Below, piece by piece: positions 48,273 through 56,506 of a stretch of DNA of 64,000 nt. Each line of letters begins with the position of its first letter. The stretch's first letter is position 1. Source of the stretch: an uncultured Exiguobacterium sp. (GTDB lineage Bacteria; Bacillota; Bacilli; Exiguobacteriales; Exiguobacteriaceae); assembly GCA_913775715.1 (NCBI GenBank), contig CAJYMC010000001.1, positions 1-64,000 of the forward strand, in the 5' to 3' direction. The notes under the pieces are model-generated. The model was given only the letters and a program-made list of their open reading frames with translations, was not told where the DNA came from and searched no databases. A program made the translations under genes and the position numbers.

Positions 48273-49135
48273 GATGTCACCTCGCGATTCGTATAGTCAT
48301 AGACGCCACGACCGGTTTTACGTCCGAGTCGTCCGGCTTTGACATACTGTTCGAGCAGTGGTGCCGGACGGTATTTTTCGCCGAGCTTCTCATGCAGATA
48401 CTTTAAGTTATGGAGACGGGTATCGAGTCCGACTAAGTCCCCGAGTTCGAAGGGTCCCATTGGATAGTTTAAGCCGAGTTTGATTGCTTTATCGATCTCT
48501 TCTGCTGTCCCGAGTCCTTCTTGTAACATGTAGAACGCTTCGTTTCCGACGAGCGCACTGATCCGCGAAGTCACGAACCCCGGAAACTCGCGGATGACGA
48601 CCGTTTCCTTCTGCATCTGACGCGCCACCTGCTCAAGAGCTGCGACCGTCTCATCCGACGTCTCAAGACCACGAACGAGCTCGATCAGTGGCATCAGATG
48701 GACCGGATTGAAGAAATGCATCGCCATGACCCGGTCCGCTCGGTTCGTAAAGGAGGCAATTTCCGTTGGACTCATCGTTGACGTGTTCGTCGCAAAATAA
48801 CAGTCCGGACGTGCATGTGCTTCTAGCGTTTCAAAGACTTGCTGTTTGATGCTGAGTTGTTCCGGTACTGCTTCAATGACGAGATCTGCTTGTTGTGCCG
48901 CCTCGGCTAGATCGGTCGACAGATGCAGCCGATCGAACAGTCCCTCGACCTCACTTGTCGTCATCTTGCCACGGATGATGCCTTTTTCCGCGATTCGTTC
49001 TAATTCTTGCAGTGCTCCTTTGACGTATTCCTCTTTGATATCAACGAGTGTCACCTGAAATCCGCGGTGTGCGGCAACGTACGCAATGCCACGTCCCATG
49101 ACGCCGGATCCGACAACGACGATTTGTTCTACCAT
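48269..49135 (-). CDS. paaH: 3-hydroxyacyl-CoA dehydrogenase
   Basis: This 288-residue NAD-dependent 3-hydroxyacyl-CoA dehydrogenase (stand-alone type, not fused) has the Rossmann motif VVGSGVMGRGIAYV at residues 6-19, the catalytic His/Glu pair in MAMHFFNPVHLMPLIELV near 138-155 and PGFVTSRISALVGNEAF near 185. It oxidises 3-hydroxyadipyl-CoA. A terminator-like hairpin separates it from the aldehyde dehydrogenase gene upstream, so part of the transcript may stop before paaH. Confidence 0.94.
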   Translation of the reverse strand: MVEQIVVVGSGVMGRGIAYVAAHRGFQVTLVDIKEEYVKGALQELERIAEKGIIRGKMTTSEVEGLFDRLHLSTDLAEAAQQADLVIEAVPEQLSIKQQVFETLEAHARPDCYFATNTSTMSPTEIASFTNRADRVMAMHFFNPVHLMPLIELVRGLETSDETVAALEQVARQMQKETVVIREFPGFVTSRISALVGNEAFYMLQEGLGTAEEIDKAIKLGLNYPMGPFELGDLVGLDTRLHNLKYLHEKLGEKYRPAPLLEQYVKAGRLGRKTGRGVYDYTNREVTS

Positions 49136-49164
49136 CTAAATTCCCCCTTATCCCCTGTGCTGTT

Positions 49165-49200
49165 AAAAAAGGCTGGACTTCCCGACGGAACCCCAGCCTT
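49165..49200 (-). terminator. intra-cluster terminator between aldehyde dehydrogenase and paaH
   Basis: On the minus strand AAGGCTGG (49193-49200) pairs with CCAGCCTT (49169-49176) around a GGTTCCGTCGGGAAGT loop, followed by six T. It lies within the paa gene series, so it is either leaky or marks the end of a first transcript. Confidence 0.75.
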
Positions 49201-49209
49201 CCCTCTTGC

Positions 49210-50718
49210 TTATAGTCCGAACGGATTGAGTGGACGACTGCCGTAATACGACAAGATACTTTTTGTTTCCGTGTACAGATCAAGTGTTTCAATACAGAGT
49301 TCACGACCGAAGCCCGATTGTTTATAGCCACCAAACGGTGTACCCGGGAAGGCAGAGAACGGACAGTTGACCATGACGATGCCGGCTTTGATTTGATTTG
49401 CGACACGTGTCGCTTTCGCGCCGTCTTTCGTCCAAACAGCTGAGCCGAGTCCAAACGATGTATCGTTTGCTAGACGAATCGCTTCTTTTTCATCTTTGAA
49501 CGGCATGACGACGACGACCGGTCCGAAGATTTCTTCATTGACCGCTTTCATCTCATGTGTGACGTCTGTGATAATCGTCGGTGCGTACCAGAAGCCTTTT
49601 TCGTATCCTTCTGGTGCTGAAGCATGACCTCCTGTGACGATTGTTGCCCCGTCCGCTCTCGCCGACTGGACGTATCCATCGATGACATCGACTTGTTGTT
49701 GGTCGATGATCGCTCCAACGTGTGTTCCTTTATCGAATGGATTACCAAGGACGAGTTGTTTTGTCTTCGCGACGAACTGTTCCATGAATGCTTCGTAGAT
49801 CTCTTCGTGGACATACAGGCGCGAGCGCGCTTCACACGATTGACCGCTGTTATAGAAGATGCCGAACAACGAACCATCAACGGCTGCTGTCACGTCCGCA
49901 TCTTCAAAGACGATGTTCGGTGATTTCCCACCGAGTTCGAGTGTGACTCGTTTTAGCGTCTCGGACGCACGTCCCATGATGTCTTTACCGACTGGCGTTG
50001 AGCCCGTGAAGGCGACTTTATCGACGTGAGGATGCTCGACGAGATGGTTGCCGATCTCGCGTCCGGATCCCGGGATGACGTTAACGACACCTGCTGGTAC
50101 GCCAGCCTCTAGACAAATCTCTCCGAGAATGATTGCTGTCAATGGTGTCAATGTCGCTGGTTTGACGACGACCGAGCAACCGACGGCGATTGCTGGTGCG
50201 ACTTTCCAAGCTGCCATCATCAACGGATAGTTCCACGGAATGATTTGTGCACAGACACCGACCGCTTCTTTTTCCGTGTAGTTATGGAATTGCCCCGGTA
50301 CGTTATTGACGACACCACGATGACCGACGATCGCACCCGCATAGAATTCAAAGTCTTCAATCGCTTGCGTGACTTGTCCTTGCGCCGCTGCCAGTGATTT
50401 CCCTGTATCAAGAATCTCCAGTTCGACGATTTCGTTGAAGCGGGAACGCATGATGCTCGCAATTTTATTCAAGATTTGTGCCCGACGCCCGACCGGCCAC
50501 ATCTTCCACTTTCCGTGATCAAACGCATCGCGCGCTGCTTGAACAGCACGATCCGCGTCTTCTTTTGATGCTTTTGCGACTTCCGCGATCACTTCGCCCG
50601 TCGCCGGATTGTATGTTTTGAACGTCTCGCCTGTTGCGCCCTCGACCTGTTCGCCGTTAATGAGCAAATGATAGACGGACCGTTTCATTTCAAGTGTTTT
50701 TTCATGTACTGTCGACAT
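49210..50718 (-). CDS. aldehyde dehydrogenase of the paa cluster
   Basis: This 502-residue NAD(P)-dependent aldehyde dehydrogenase of the ALDH superfamily has PWNYPLMMAAWKVAPAIAVG near residue 160, GSTPVGKDIM near 240, the catalytic Glu in VTLELGGKSP near 265 and the catalytic Cys in FYNSGQSCEARSR near 300. In the cluster it could oxidise 3-oxo-5,6-dehydrosuberyl-CoA semialdehyde (the job of the PaaZ aldehyde dehydrogenase domain) or phenylacetaldehyde. No fused MaoC hydratase is present. The ATG at 50718 has AGGAG eight bases upstream and follows the hydratase gene closely. Confidence 0.9.
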   Translation of the reverse strand: MSTVHEKTLEMKRSVYHLLINGEQVEGATGETFKTYNPATGEVIAEVAKASKEDADRAVQAARDAFDHGKWKMWPVGRRAQILNKIASIMRSRFNEIVELEILDTGKSLAAAQGQVTQAIEDFEFYAGAIVGHRGVVNNVPGQFHNYTEKEAVGVCAQIIPWNYPLMMAAWKVAPAIAVGCSVVVKPATLTPLTAIILGEICLEAGVPAGVVNVIPGSGREIGNHLVEHPHVDKVAFTGSTPVGKDIMGRASETLKRVTLELGGKSPNIVFEDADVTAAVDGSLFGIFYNSGQSCEARSRLYVHEEIYEAFMEQFVAKTKQLVLGNPFDKGTHVGAIIDQQQVDVIDGYVQSARADGATIVTGGHASAPEGYEKGFWYAPTIITDVTHEMKAVNEEIFGPVVVVMPFKDEKEAIRLANDTSFGLGSAVWTKDGAKATRVANQIKAGIVMVNCPFSAFPGTPFGGYKQSGFGRELCIETLDLYTETKSILSYYGSRPLNPFGL

Positions 50719-50723
50719 TGTAT

Positions 50724-51503
50724 TCACTCCTGTTCCTGTTGATTGAAAATCGGTGATCGTTTTTCGAGAAATGCTTGCATGCCTTCTGTTTGATCGGCTG
50801 TCGCGAACAAGAGATAGAAGTTACGGCGTTCGTGCTCCATCCCATCCTGTAACGATAAATCGACGGCTTTGTTTGCCGCGTCCTTGATCAGTCGCAACGC
50901 CATACTCGGTTGGTTCGATAACCGCTCTGCCATTGCCAGTACCGTCGCTTCGACATCAGCCGTCACCCGGTTGATGATACCAAGTCGTTCCGCTTCCTCT
51001 GCCTTCATCCGGTCGCCGGTGAAGAGCCACTCGAGCGCCCGCGTTCGACCGATGCATTTCGTCAAGCGCTGCGTCCCGCCTGCTCCTGGCATGACGCCGA
51101 GTCCGACTTCCGGGAATCCAAACTGTGTCTCGGGATCTGCGTAGATTAAATCACAAGCGAGTGCCAGTTCAAAACCGCCGCCAAGGACGAACCCATGGAC
51201 ACCTGCGATGATCGGCTTTTTGATTCGGCTGATCCGGTCCCAGTCCGCGAACGGATCGAGGAGTTCCATCGAGATCGGTGTCGCCTCGAGCATCTCCTCG
51301 ATATCGGCGCCCGCTGAGAACGATTTTCCATTTCCGGTCAAGACGATGACCGTCACCCGTTCGTCTCGGTCGAACGTCTCCATCGCCTCGACGATTTCCC
51401 GGACCATCGTTCGGTTCAGCGCATTGTATCGTGCCGTTCGGTCGAGTCGAATCCGACCGATCCGATCGACCATTTCCGTCTTAACGTACTGTTGTGTCGG
51501 CAT
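50724..51503 (-). CDS. enoyl-CoA hydratase/isomerase, PaaF/PaaG family
   Basis: This is a 259-residue crotonase-fold protein with FSAGADIEEM near residue 62, FVLGGGFELALACD near 102-115 and FGFPEVGLGVMPGAGGTQRL near 123-142. Both hydratase glutamates (GGGFEL and FPEV) are visible, whereas the E. coli epoxide isomerase PaaG lacks them. It therefore looks like a second hydratase, although its operon position beside paaABCD would suit PaaG. An ATG at 51509 is an alternative start. It overlaps the end of the EthD-like gene by 23 bp. Confidence 0.88.
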   Translation of the reverse strand: MPTQQYVKTEMVDRIGRIRLDRTARYNALNRTMVREIVEAMETFDRDERVTVIVLTGNGKSFSAGADIEEMLEATPISMELLDPFADWDRISRIKKPIIAGVHGFVLGGGFELALACDLIYADPETQFGFPEVGLGVMPGAGGTQRLTKCIGRTRALEWLFTGDRMKAEEAERLGIINRVTADVEATVLAMAERLSNQPSMALRLIKDAANKAVDLSLQDGMEHERRNFYLLFATADQTEGMQAFLEKRSPIFNQQEQE

Positions 51504-51804
51504 GGACATCTTCACCAATCATCAATGTGACGAGATCCCCCGCAAAGCTCATCAAGTCTTTCCCGGACGCTTTTCCTTCGAGCGAACGCATACCTGCTTG
51601 CATCGCTTCCTGACTTTCATAGACCATCTCGCACATCAAGTAATACTTTCCGTCTCCGCCCATTGGTGAACCGACGATTTTCGTGACATTCATTTCTTGC
51701 AGTCCTGGAATTTTTGCTGTCAATGGACCATGGACCTCAAAGTAGTGCTGATCGAATGCTTCCTTGTTTTCTGGATGTTTGTACAGTGCGATTAATTTTG
51801 CCAT
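51481..51804 (-). CDS. EthD-like small protein inside the paa operon
   Basis: This 107-residue protein of the EthD/ABM ferredoxin-like group starts MAKLIALYKHPENKEAFDQHYFEVHGPLT-like (His in HYFEVHGPLTAKIPGL near residue 20-35), with YYLMCEMVYESQEAMQAGM near 53-71. EthD proteins accompany cytochrome P450 or diiron degradative systems and have no settled function. It lies between paaD and the hydratase gene with tight spacing (15 bp after paaD) and overlaps the next gene, so it belongs to the operon. It may be an accessory factor or isomerase of the epoxidase step. Confidence 0.87.
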   Translation of the reverse strand: MAKLIALYKHPENKEAFDQHYFEVHGPLTAKIPGLQEMNVTKIVGSPMGGDGKYYLMCEMVYESQEAMQAGMRSLEGKASGKDLMSFAGDLVTLMIGEDVHADTTVR

Positions 51805-51819
51805 CTTGATTACCTTCCT

Positions 51820-52314
51820 TCACATGAGAGTAGAGACGGGTTTCATCGCCTCGAATGGATTTTTACACGATTTACAGTAGAGAATACTTCGACATGCTGT
51901 CGGTCCGAATAAGTTTTCCATCGTCACATACGTCGATCCACAATACGGACAGTCAATCTCCCACTTCCCTTGCTCAAACCGAGGAGGAGCGATACCGAAT
52001 TCCTTCAATCCTTGCATGCCTTGTTCCGTGATTCGGTCCGATGTCCACGGTGGATCAAACCGGAACTGGACGTCGACCTGTTCGACATTTGGAATCACCT
52101 GCAAGGCAGATTCGGTGTTTTTTTTAATGATTTCAAGCGCAGGGCAACCGAGAAACGTCGGGAGAAGCGTGACGCGCACCAGGTAACCATGCTCCGTCGC
52201 TTCCGCGTCCATCGTCTCGACCATGCCAAGATCTAAAATACTGACGCTATCAATTTCCGGATCCTTCACCCCGTTCAGGGCTTCCCGGATTGCATCCTGG
52301 AGTGTCGTCGTCAT
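51820..52314 (-). CDS. paaD: PaaD, MIP18-type assembly factor of the phenylacetyl-CoA epoxidase
   Basis: This 164-residue protein has an N-terminal MIP18 domain (GVKDPEIDSVSILDLGMVE near residues 15-33 and TFLGCPALEIIKK near 58-70). A C-terminal four-cysteine zinc-ribbon part has CPYCGS near 122, and CRSILYCKSCKNPF closes the domain. PaaD is needed for assembly or maturation of the PaaABC(E) system. ATG at 52314 with AAGGAGAGGG in front is chosen over an upstream in-frame start inside paaC. Confidence 0.93.
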   Translation of the reverse strand: MTTTLQDAIREALNGVKDPEIDSVSILDLGMVETMDAEATEHGYLVRVTLLPTFLGCPALEIIKKNTESALQVIPNVEQVDVQFRFDPPWTSDRITEQGMQGLKEFGIAPPRFEQGKWEIDCPYCGSTYVTMENLFGPTACRSILYCKSCKNPFEAMKPVSTLM

Positions 52315-52328
52315 GCTTCCCTCTCCTT

Positions 52329-53114
52329 TCACCACGTCGCGGTCTGATCAATCAAGTAGACTTCTCCGAGTGTCGCAAGCGCGTCATTCAAATCTTCCGT
52401 GTGATCGCCGTCTCGCCCGTTACGCGTCATCTGCATTTCCGGAAGCGTCACGTTCAATTCGACGAGTAACGGTGTGATCGTCTGATACCAACGATCGAGT
52501 AAAATGCCTTGTCCTTCGATCAACCGCATCTCTTCGATCAATTGACCGTGTTCGCCATAATCGAACATGTCACCGAAGTCATAGAGGACTTTTTCTAGGG
52601 CTGCATCCATCTTCTGCCGCGCCGTCTCCGTCGATTGATAAAGCTGGGTGAACCATGTTTGCCAGTGCAGCAAATGATAGTACAACTCCATGTTGATCTT
52701 GACGGCAGCCGTAGCGAGTGGCTCATAACTGCTCGACTTCAAAGCATCAATCCGGATCTTTTTCGCGACCGTGTAGCAATAGTTCCGTACGACGGCGAAT
52801 GCCCAGTCATATTCAGGCTTCTCCATGTAGTAGCCAGGTCCGTTGACACGTTCGACGAGAATCGAATTCTTTCGTTCATGCGCCAGTCGGACATGAGCTA
52901 ATGCATCAGCATTTCCTTCGCCAAGTTCTTCGAGAAGTTGGTAATACATCGCCGCGTGTCCCATCGAATCTTGCGCAATCGACGACGAAGCGACGTCCTC
53001 TTCGATATGCGGTGCGAGTCCGAGCCATTCCGAACCACGATACGCGTAAAGGAAATCATCATCCGCGAGTTGATAGAGTAAGGAAGCGAGTGCCGTCCGT
53101 TCTTGTTCCGTCAT
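52329..53114 (-). CDS. paaC: phenylacetyl-CoA epoxidase structural subunit PaaC
   Basis: This is a 261-residue ferritin-like helical protein. It carries YQLADDDFLYAYRGSEWLG near residues 14-32 and IAQDSMGHAAMYYQLLEEL near 46-64. The metal-ligand positions are partly lost, as expected of the non-catalytic PaaC subunit that dimerises with PaaA. The ATG at 53114 overlaps the paaB stop and has AAGGAGG in front. Confidence 0.95.
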   Translation of the reverse strand: MTEQERTALASLLYQLADDDFLYAYRGSEWLGLAPHIEEDVASSSIAQDSMGHAAMYYQLLEELGEGNADALAHVRLAHERKNSILVERVNGPGYYMEKPEYDWAFAVVRNYCYTVAKKIRIDALKSSSYEPLATAAVKINMELYYHLLHWQTWFTQLYQSTETARQKMDAALEKVLYDFGDMFDYGEHGQLIEEMRLIEGQGILLDRWYQTITPLLVELNVTLPEMQMTRNGRDGDHTEDLNDALATLGEVYLIDQTATW

Positions 53115-53455
53115 TTGGAATCGCCTCCTTGCCAAGACATGATCTCTTTTTCATCGAGCATCTGTTGCTCGTAATGACGCCATTTTTTCTTCAAGTAGCC
53201 GTACCCTTTCGTCGTTCGGTAGTCCTTATTATCAAGACGTTGTAACATCTGCTTCTCATCGGGTGATAAACCACGGATATCCTCCCGTTTGACGACCCAG
53301 ATGTCGACGACCGGTTCCCGGCGCATGAAGTTTTCTTGCGCCATTAACAGTGCCATCTCCTTGTTCGGAGCGAGCAAGCTGAATTGATGGGTGAACGCCG
53401 CGTTCGGCGTCCGTTTGCTAAAGACTTCGAATTCGTGATAAAACGTCTCGTTCAT
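53111..53455 (-). CDS. paaB: phenylacetyl-CoA epoxidase subunit PaaB
   Basis: This 114-residue protein has the family segments YHEFEVFSKRTPNAAFTHQFSL near the start (residues 6-27), ALLMAQENFMRREPVVDIWVV near 35-55 and GLSPDEKQMLQRL near 62. PaaB bridges PaaAC heterodimers. The ATG at 53455 with GAGAGGGGAA in front is chosen. It overlaps paaA and paaC. Confidence 0.94.
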   Translation of the reverse strand: MNETFYHEFEVFSKRTPNAAFTHQFSLLAPNKEMALLMAQENFMRREPVVDIWVVKREDIRGLSPDEKQMLQRLDNKDYRTTKGYGYLKKKWRHYEQQMLDEKEIMSWQGGDSK

Positions 53456-53469
53456 CGTGCTTTCCCCTC

Positions 53470-54441
53470 TCATGCCTTCGTTTCAGCGAGTGCATCCCGT
53501 ACCCAGGCGTTATTTTCATAAGATGTCCGGCGTAGGTCCAGTCGCTCTTTCGAACGTGGTCCTCCCCCTTGGATGATCGTCTTGAATTTTGTCCAGTCTG
53601 GCTGTGCATATTCCCATTGCCCTGTCTCTTCATCAAAACGTAACGTCGGATCAGGGATGACGAGTCCGAGTGAACGAATCCGTGGCACGTACTTCGTAAA
53701 GAAGTTTTGCCGGAGCTCTTCATTCGTTTTCGTCCGAATCTTATAGGCGATCGTCACGTCCTGTTTTGATGTCCCGGTCGTCTCTTTCGAAGCTGGTCCA
53801 AAGAACATCAACAAGGATTCCCACCACTCATCCAGTGATTCCTGAATCATCGCCCGCTGTTCCGATGTTCCTTCTGCGAGTGCCATAATGATTGATTCCC
53901 CGTGCTGCGCGTGGAAGACTTCCTCTGCACAGATGCGTTGCAAGGCACGTGCGTACGGTCCGTACGAAGCACCGAGCATGTTCGTCTGTGTGATGATCGC
54001 CGCGCCATCGACGAGCCAACCGATCATCCCGGCATCAGCCCATGACCGTGTCGGCATGTGGAAGACGTTATGGAACTTCAATCGTCCGGTGAATAAATCG
54101 TCCATCAAATCCCCGCGTGTCTTGCCATACGGCTTCATCAAATCCTCGACGACACGAAGCAACAGTTGCCCGTGTCCCATCTCATCCTGGACCTTTGCCA
54201 TGATGCCAAGCTTCCGGCGAAGCGATGGTGCTTTTGGAACCCATTCTTTTTCCGGAAGCGCACCCATGATTTCACTGATACCGTGCATCGAAATCAATTT
54301 GATCAGCGTATCCCGGTAAAAAGCAGGCATCCAGTCATCGGCTTCAATCTTTTCACCTTGCTCAATCCGTTCCTTGAAGCGTGCTAATTTTTCTTCTTCC
54401 GTCAGTTGGACGGGTTCGAACAGTTGTGTTGCATCATACAT
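53470..54441 (-). CDS. paaA: phenylacetyl-CoA epoxidase catalytic subunit PaaA
   Basis: This 323-residue diiron oxygenase subunit inserts one oxygen into the aromatic ring of phenylacetyl-CoA. Diiron EXXH motifs are visible in AKVQDEMGHGQLLL near residue 86 and ICAEEVFHAQHG near 172. Further conserved segments are DWMPAFYRDTLIKLISMHG near 41-59 and FHNVFHMPTRSWADAGMIG near 123-141. Length matches the family. AAAGGAGGA precedes the ATG. It follows paaK by 18 bp. Confidence 0.96.
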   Translation of the reverse strand: MYDATQLFEPVQLTEEEKLARFKERIEQGEKIEADDWMPAFYRDTLIKLISMHGISEIMGALPEKEWVPKAPSLRRKLGIMAKVQDEMGHGQLLLRVVEDLMKPYGKTRGDLMDDLFTGRLKFHNVFHMPTRSWADAGMIGWLVDGAAIITQTNMLGASYGPYARALQRICAEEVFHAQHGESIIMALAEGTSEQRAMIQESLDEWWESLLMFFGPASKETTGTSKQDVTIAYKIRTKTNEELRQNFFTKYVPRIRSLGLVIPDPTLRFDEETGQWEYAQPDWTKFKTIIQGGGPRSKERLDLRRTSYENNAWVRDALAETKA

Positions 54442-54459
54442 GCTAGTTCCTCCTTTGAA

Positions 54460-55737
54460 TCAGACAAGTGATGTCGAGCGTCGATCAACGATCCGAACAG
54501 CTTTTCCTTCCGATCGTGGTAACCCTTGATGCGGGTGACAGACGAGATCAATGGAAATGAGGCATTCCGACTTGATGGCGTCACATATCGAACGCATTTG
54601 TCGCTCCGAGATATTTTCGAATTCGATATGTAGCTCAACGGCATCGAGTCCCGCTTTACGCACGAGATGGATTTGATAATGCGGCGTCACGTCCGGTTGC
54701 TGGAGCAAGACCCGCTCGATTTCTGATGGGAAGACGTTGACCCCTCGAATGATCAGCATGTCGTCCGTCCGCCCTTTGACACGTGACATCCGTGTCGTCG
54801 TCCGACCACAAGCACATGCCTCATGCGTGATCGATGCTAAGTCACCTGTCCGGTAACGAATAATTGGAAGCGCTTTCTTTTTCAAGCTTGTAAAAACGAG
54901 TTCCCCGACCATGCCATCTGGTACCGGGTCCCCCGTAACGGGATCGACGACTTCCGTAATGAATAAGTCATCCATGATATGCAGACCTGCCTGCTCCTGA
55001 CATTCCATCGCGACACCTGGTCCCATGATTTCACTGAGTCCATAAATATCGAATGCCTGTAGATCAAAGGTCTGTTCGAGTGTCTGCCGCATCTCTTCCG
55101 ACCAGGGTTCGGCTCCGAAGATGCCGTAACGCATACTTGTCTTGCGTGGATCGATACCCCGTTCGATCATGCGTTCTGCTAATCGCAAAATATACGAAGG
55201 TGTTCCACAGATCCCATCCGGTCGAAAATCCTCGATTAACGTGATTTGGCGATCCGTGTTGCCACCGGAAATCGGCAGGATTGTCATGCCTAGTTTTTCT
55301 GCTCCTGCATGAAGACCGAGCCCACCTGTGAACAATCCGTAGCCGTATGCATTGTGCAACAAATCAGCTGGTGAACCACCGGCTAAGACTAAGCTCCGTG
55401 CTACGGCACCTGCCCAGTCGTCTAAATCTTCTTGCGTATATCCGACGACGGTCGGTTTACCACTGGTACCAGACGAGGCGTGAATTCGGGTGACCTGTTC
55501 TCGTTCGACGGCAAATAGCCCGAACGGATAATGATCGCGTAAATCTTGCTTGCGTGTGAAGGGAAACTTCCGTAAATCCTCGATCGTTTGAAAATCATGT
55601 GCCGTCATCTGCAATGTTTGCAGACGTTCTTGATAAAACGGAACGCGTGTGACGTGTGCCATCATTTGACGTAATTGCTCCATCTGCAGCTGCTCCCGCG
55701 TTTGCGCATCCATCGTTTCCTGATGTTGATCGTACAT
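54460..55737 (-). CDS. paaK: phenylacetate-CoA ligase
   Basis: This 425-residue acyl-adenylate-forming enzyme activates phenylacetate with ATP and CoA. It has the P-loop-like HASSGTSGKPTVVGYT near residue 92, the AMP-binding FGAEPWSEEMR near 215, IYGLSEIMGPGVAMEC near 237, the hinge YRTGDLA near 306 and TDDMLIIRGVNVFPSEIE near 331. GAGGAGGTGC precedes the ATG. It is the first gene of the paa operon, behind a TTGACA promoter with two palindromes. Confidence 0.96.
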   Translation of the reverse strand: MYDQHQETMDAQTREQLQMEQLRQMMAHVTRVPFYQERLQTLQMTAHDFQTIEDLRKFPFTRKQDLRDHYPFGLFAVEREQVTRIHASSGTSGKPTVVGYTQEDLDDWAGAVARSLVLAGGSPADLLHNAYGYGLFTGGLGLHAGAEKLGMTILPISGGNTDRQITLIEDFRPDGICGTPSYILRLAERMIERGIDPRKTSMRYGIFGAEPWSEEMRQTLEQTFDLQAFDIYGLSEIMGPGVAMECQEQAGLHIMDDLFITEVVDPVTGDPVPDGMVGELVFTSLKKKALPIIRYRTGDLASITHEACACGRTTTRMSRVKGRTDDMLIIRGVNVFPSEIERVLLQQPDVTPHYQIHLVRKAGLDAVELHIEFENISERQMRSICDAIKSECLISIDLVCHPHQGLPRSEGKAVRIVDRRSTSLV

Positions 55738-55768
55738 ACCTGCACCTCCTCATCATGTATACAATAAT

Positions 55769-55782
55769 TAAACGGTCGTTTA
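55769..55782 (-). promoter_or_regulatory. palindrome in the paaK leader
   Basis: TAAACG-GT-CGTTTA is a perfect 6-2-6 inverted repeat about 25 bp downstream of the paaK -10. It could be an operator for PaaX or a TetR-type regulator; which one is not shown. Confidence 0.45.
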
Positions 55783-55799
55783 TTTTTAGTTATATGTTT

Positions 55800-55814
55800 A
55801 ACGTACGATACGTT
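55800..55814 (-). promoter_or_regulatory. palindrome overlapping the paaK -10
   Basis: AACGTA-CGA-TACGTT is a perfect 6-3-6 inverted repeat covering the -10 hexamer and part of the spacer. A repressor bound here would block RNA polymerase. PaaX is the obvious candidate because its gene is in the cluster. Confidence 0.5.
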
Positions 55815-55828
55815 CACAATGTTGTCAA
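55800..55828 (-). promoter_or_regulatory. promoter of the paa operon
   Basis: TTGACA at 55823-55828 and TACGTT at 55800-55805 are 17 bp apart. The start codon of paaK is about 60 bp downstream. The rest of the 330-bp divergent region (55829-55990) is A/T-rich with no gene seen. Confidence 0.75.
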
Positions 55829-56001
55829 TCTTGTTTTGTTAAATGCTCCCAAACGATTCTTACTTTATCACTTCAACGCACCTTACCAGTAAATCAATCA
55901 GCTTATAAAGCTATTTTTCATGATCGAGAGTCTTTTTTGGAAAATATTTCTGAAATGATTTGCTCATTTTGTAACGGGTTGATAAAATATCGTGTGACAA
56001 G

Positions 56002-56010
56002 TGTTATACT
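56002..56010 (+). promoter_or_regulatory. extended -10 promoter of the Phe dehydrogenase / oxoacid dehydrogenase operon
   Basis: TG-T-TATACT is an extended -10 element 57 bp before the first start codon. No good -35 lies 17 bp upstream (TTGATA at 55979-55984 is 20 bp away). Confidence 0.5.
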
Positions 56011-56067
56011 ATTTTTGGTAAGACCACTTGATGGAATGAGGATTCGTTGTAGTGAAGGGGGATCACG

Positions 56068-56469
56068 ATGAAGCCAGGTTTAGCTGTCGGGGATACAGCA
56101 GAGATTCAAGCGGTCGTCTCGCAAGATATGTTTGCACGGTTTGAAGGTCAATTGGTTCATCCCGCATACTCGACTGTTTCGATGGTCTACCATATGGAAT
56201 GGGCAGCACGTCAACTCATCCTGCCTTACTTAGAGGCAGACGAAGAAGGTGTCGGGGGTGCGGTTTCGTTGAAGCATCTTGGCATGGCAGCTGAAGGTGC
56301 ACGATTGATCGTGACCGCTACAGTAACACGCGTCACAGCGCGTCGCGTTGACGCTGACATCGAAGTCCGAGACGGACAATCGATCATTGGAACAGGAGAA
56401 GTGACACAATTCATTTTAGAAAAAAGCCGGATTCAAGAAAAATTGCAAGTGAATGCTCCAGCAAAATGA
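56068..56469 (+). CDS. FlK-like hot-dog thioesterase
   Basis: This 133-residue single hot-dog-fold protein resembles the fluoroacetyl-CoA thioesterase (FlK) group: [21 protein letters not shown] near residues 37-57 holds the acidic catalytic residue, [17 protein letters not shown] near 69-85 the His, and [10 protein letters not shown] the C-terminal strand. It would hydrolyse an acyl-CoA. In this operon a proofreading or overflow role, removing phenylacetyl-CoA or a dead-end ring-CoA as PaaI does elsewhere, is plausible. AAGGGGGATC precedes the ATG. It is the first gene of the operon. Confidence 0.82.
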   Translation: MKPGLAVGDTAEIQAVVSQDMFARFEGQLVHPAYSTVSMVYHMEWAARQLILPYLEADEEGVGGAVSLKHLGMAAEGARLIVTATVTRVTARRVDADIEVRDGQSIIGTGEVTQFILEKSRIQEKLQVNAPAK

Positions 56470-56506
56470 AAGCGCTTACTTATATTTGATAGAGGAGGAC
56501 TCTACT

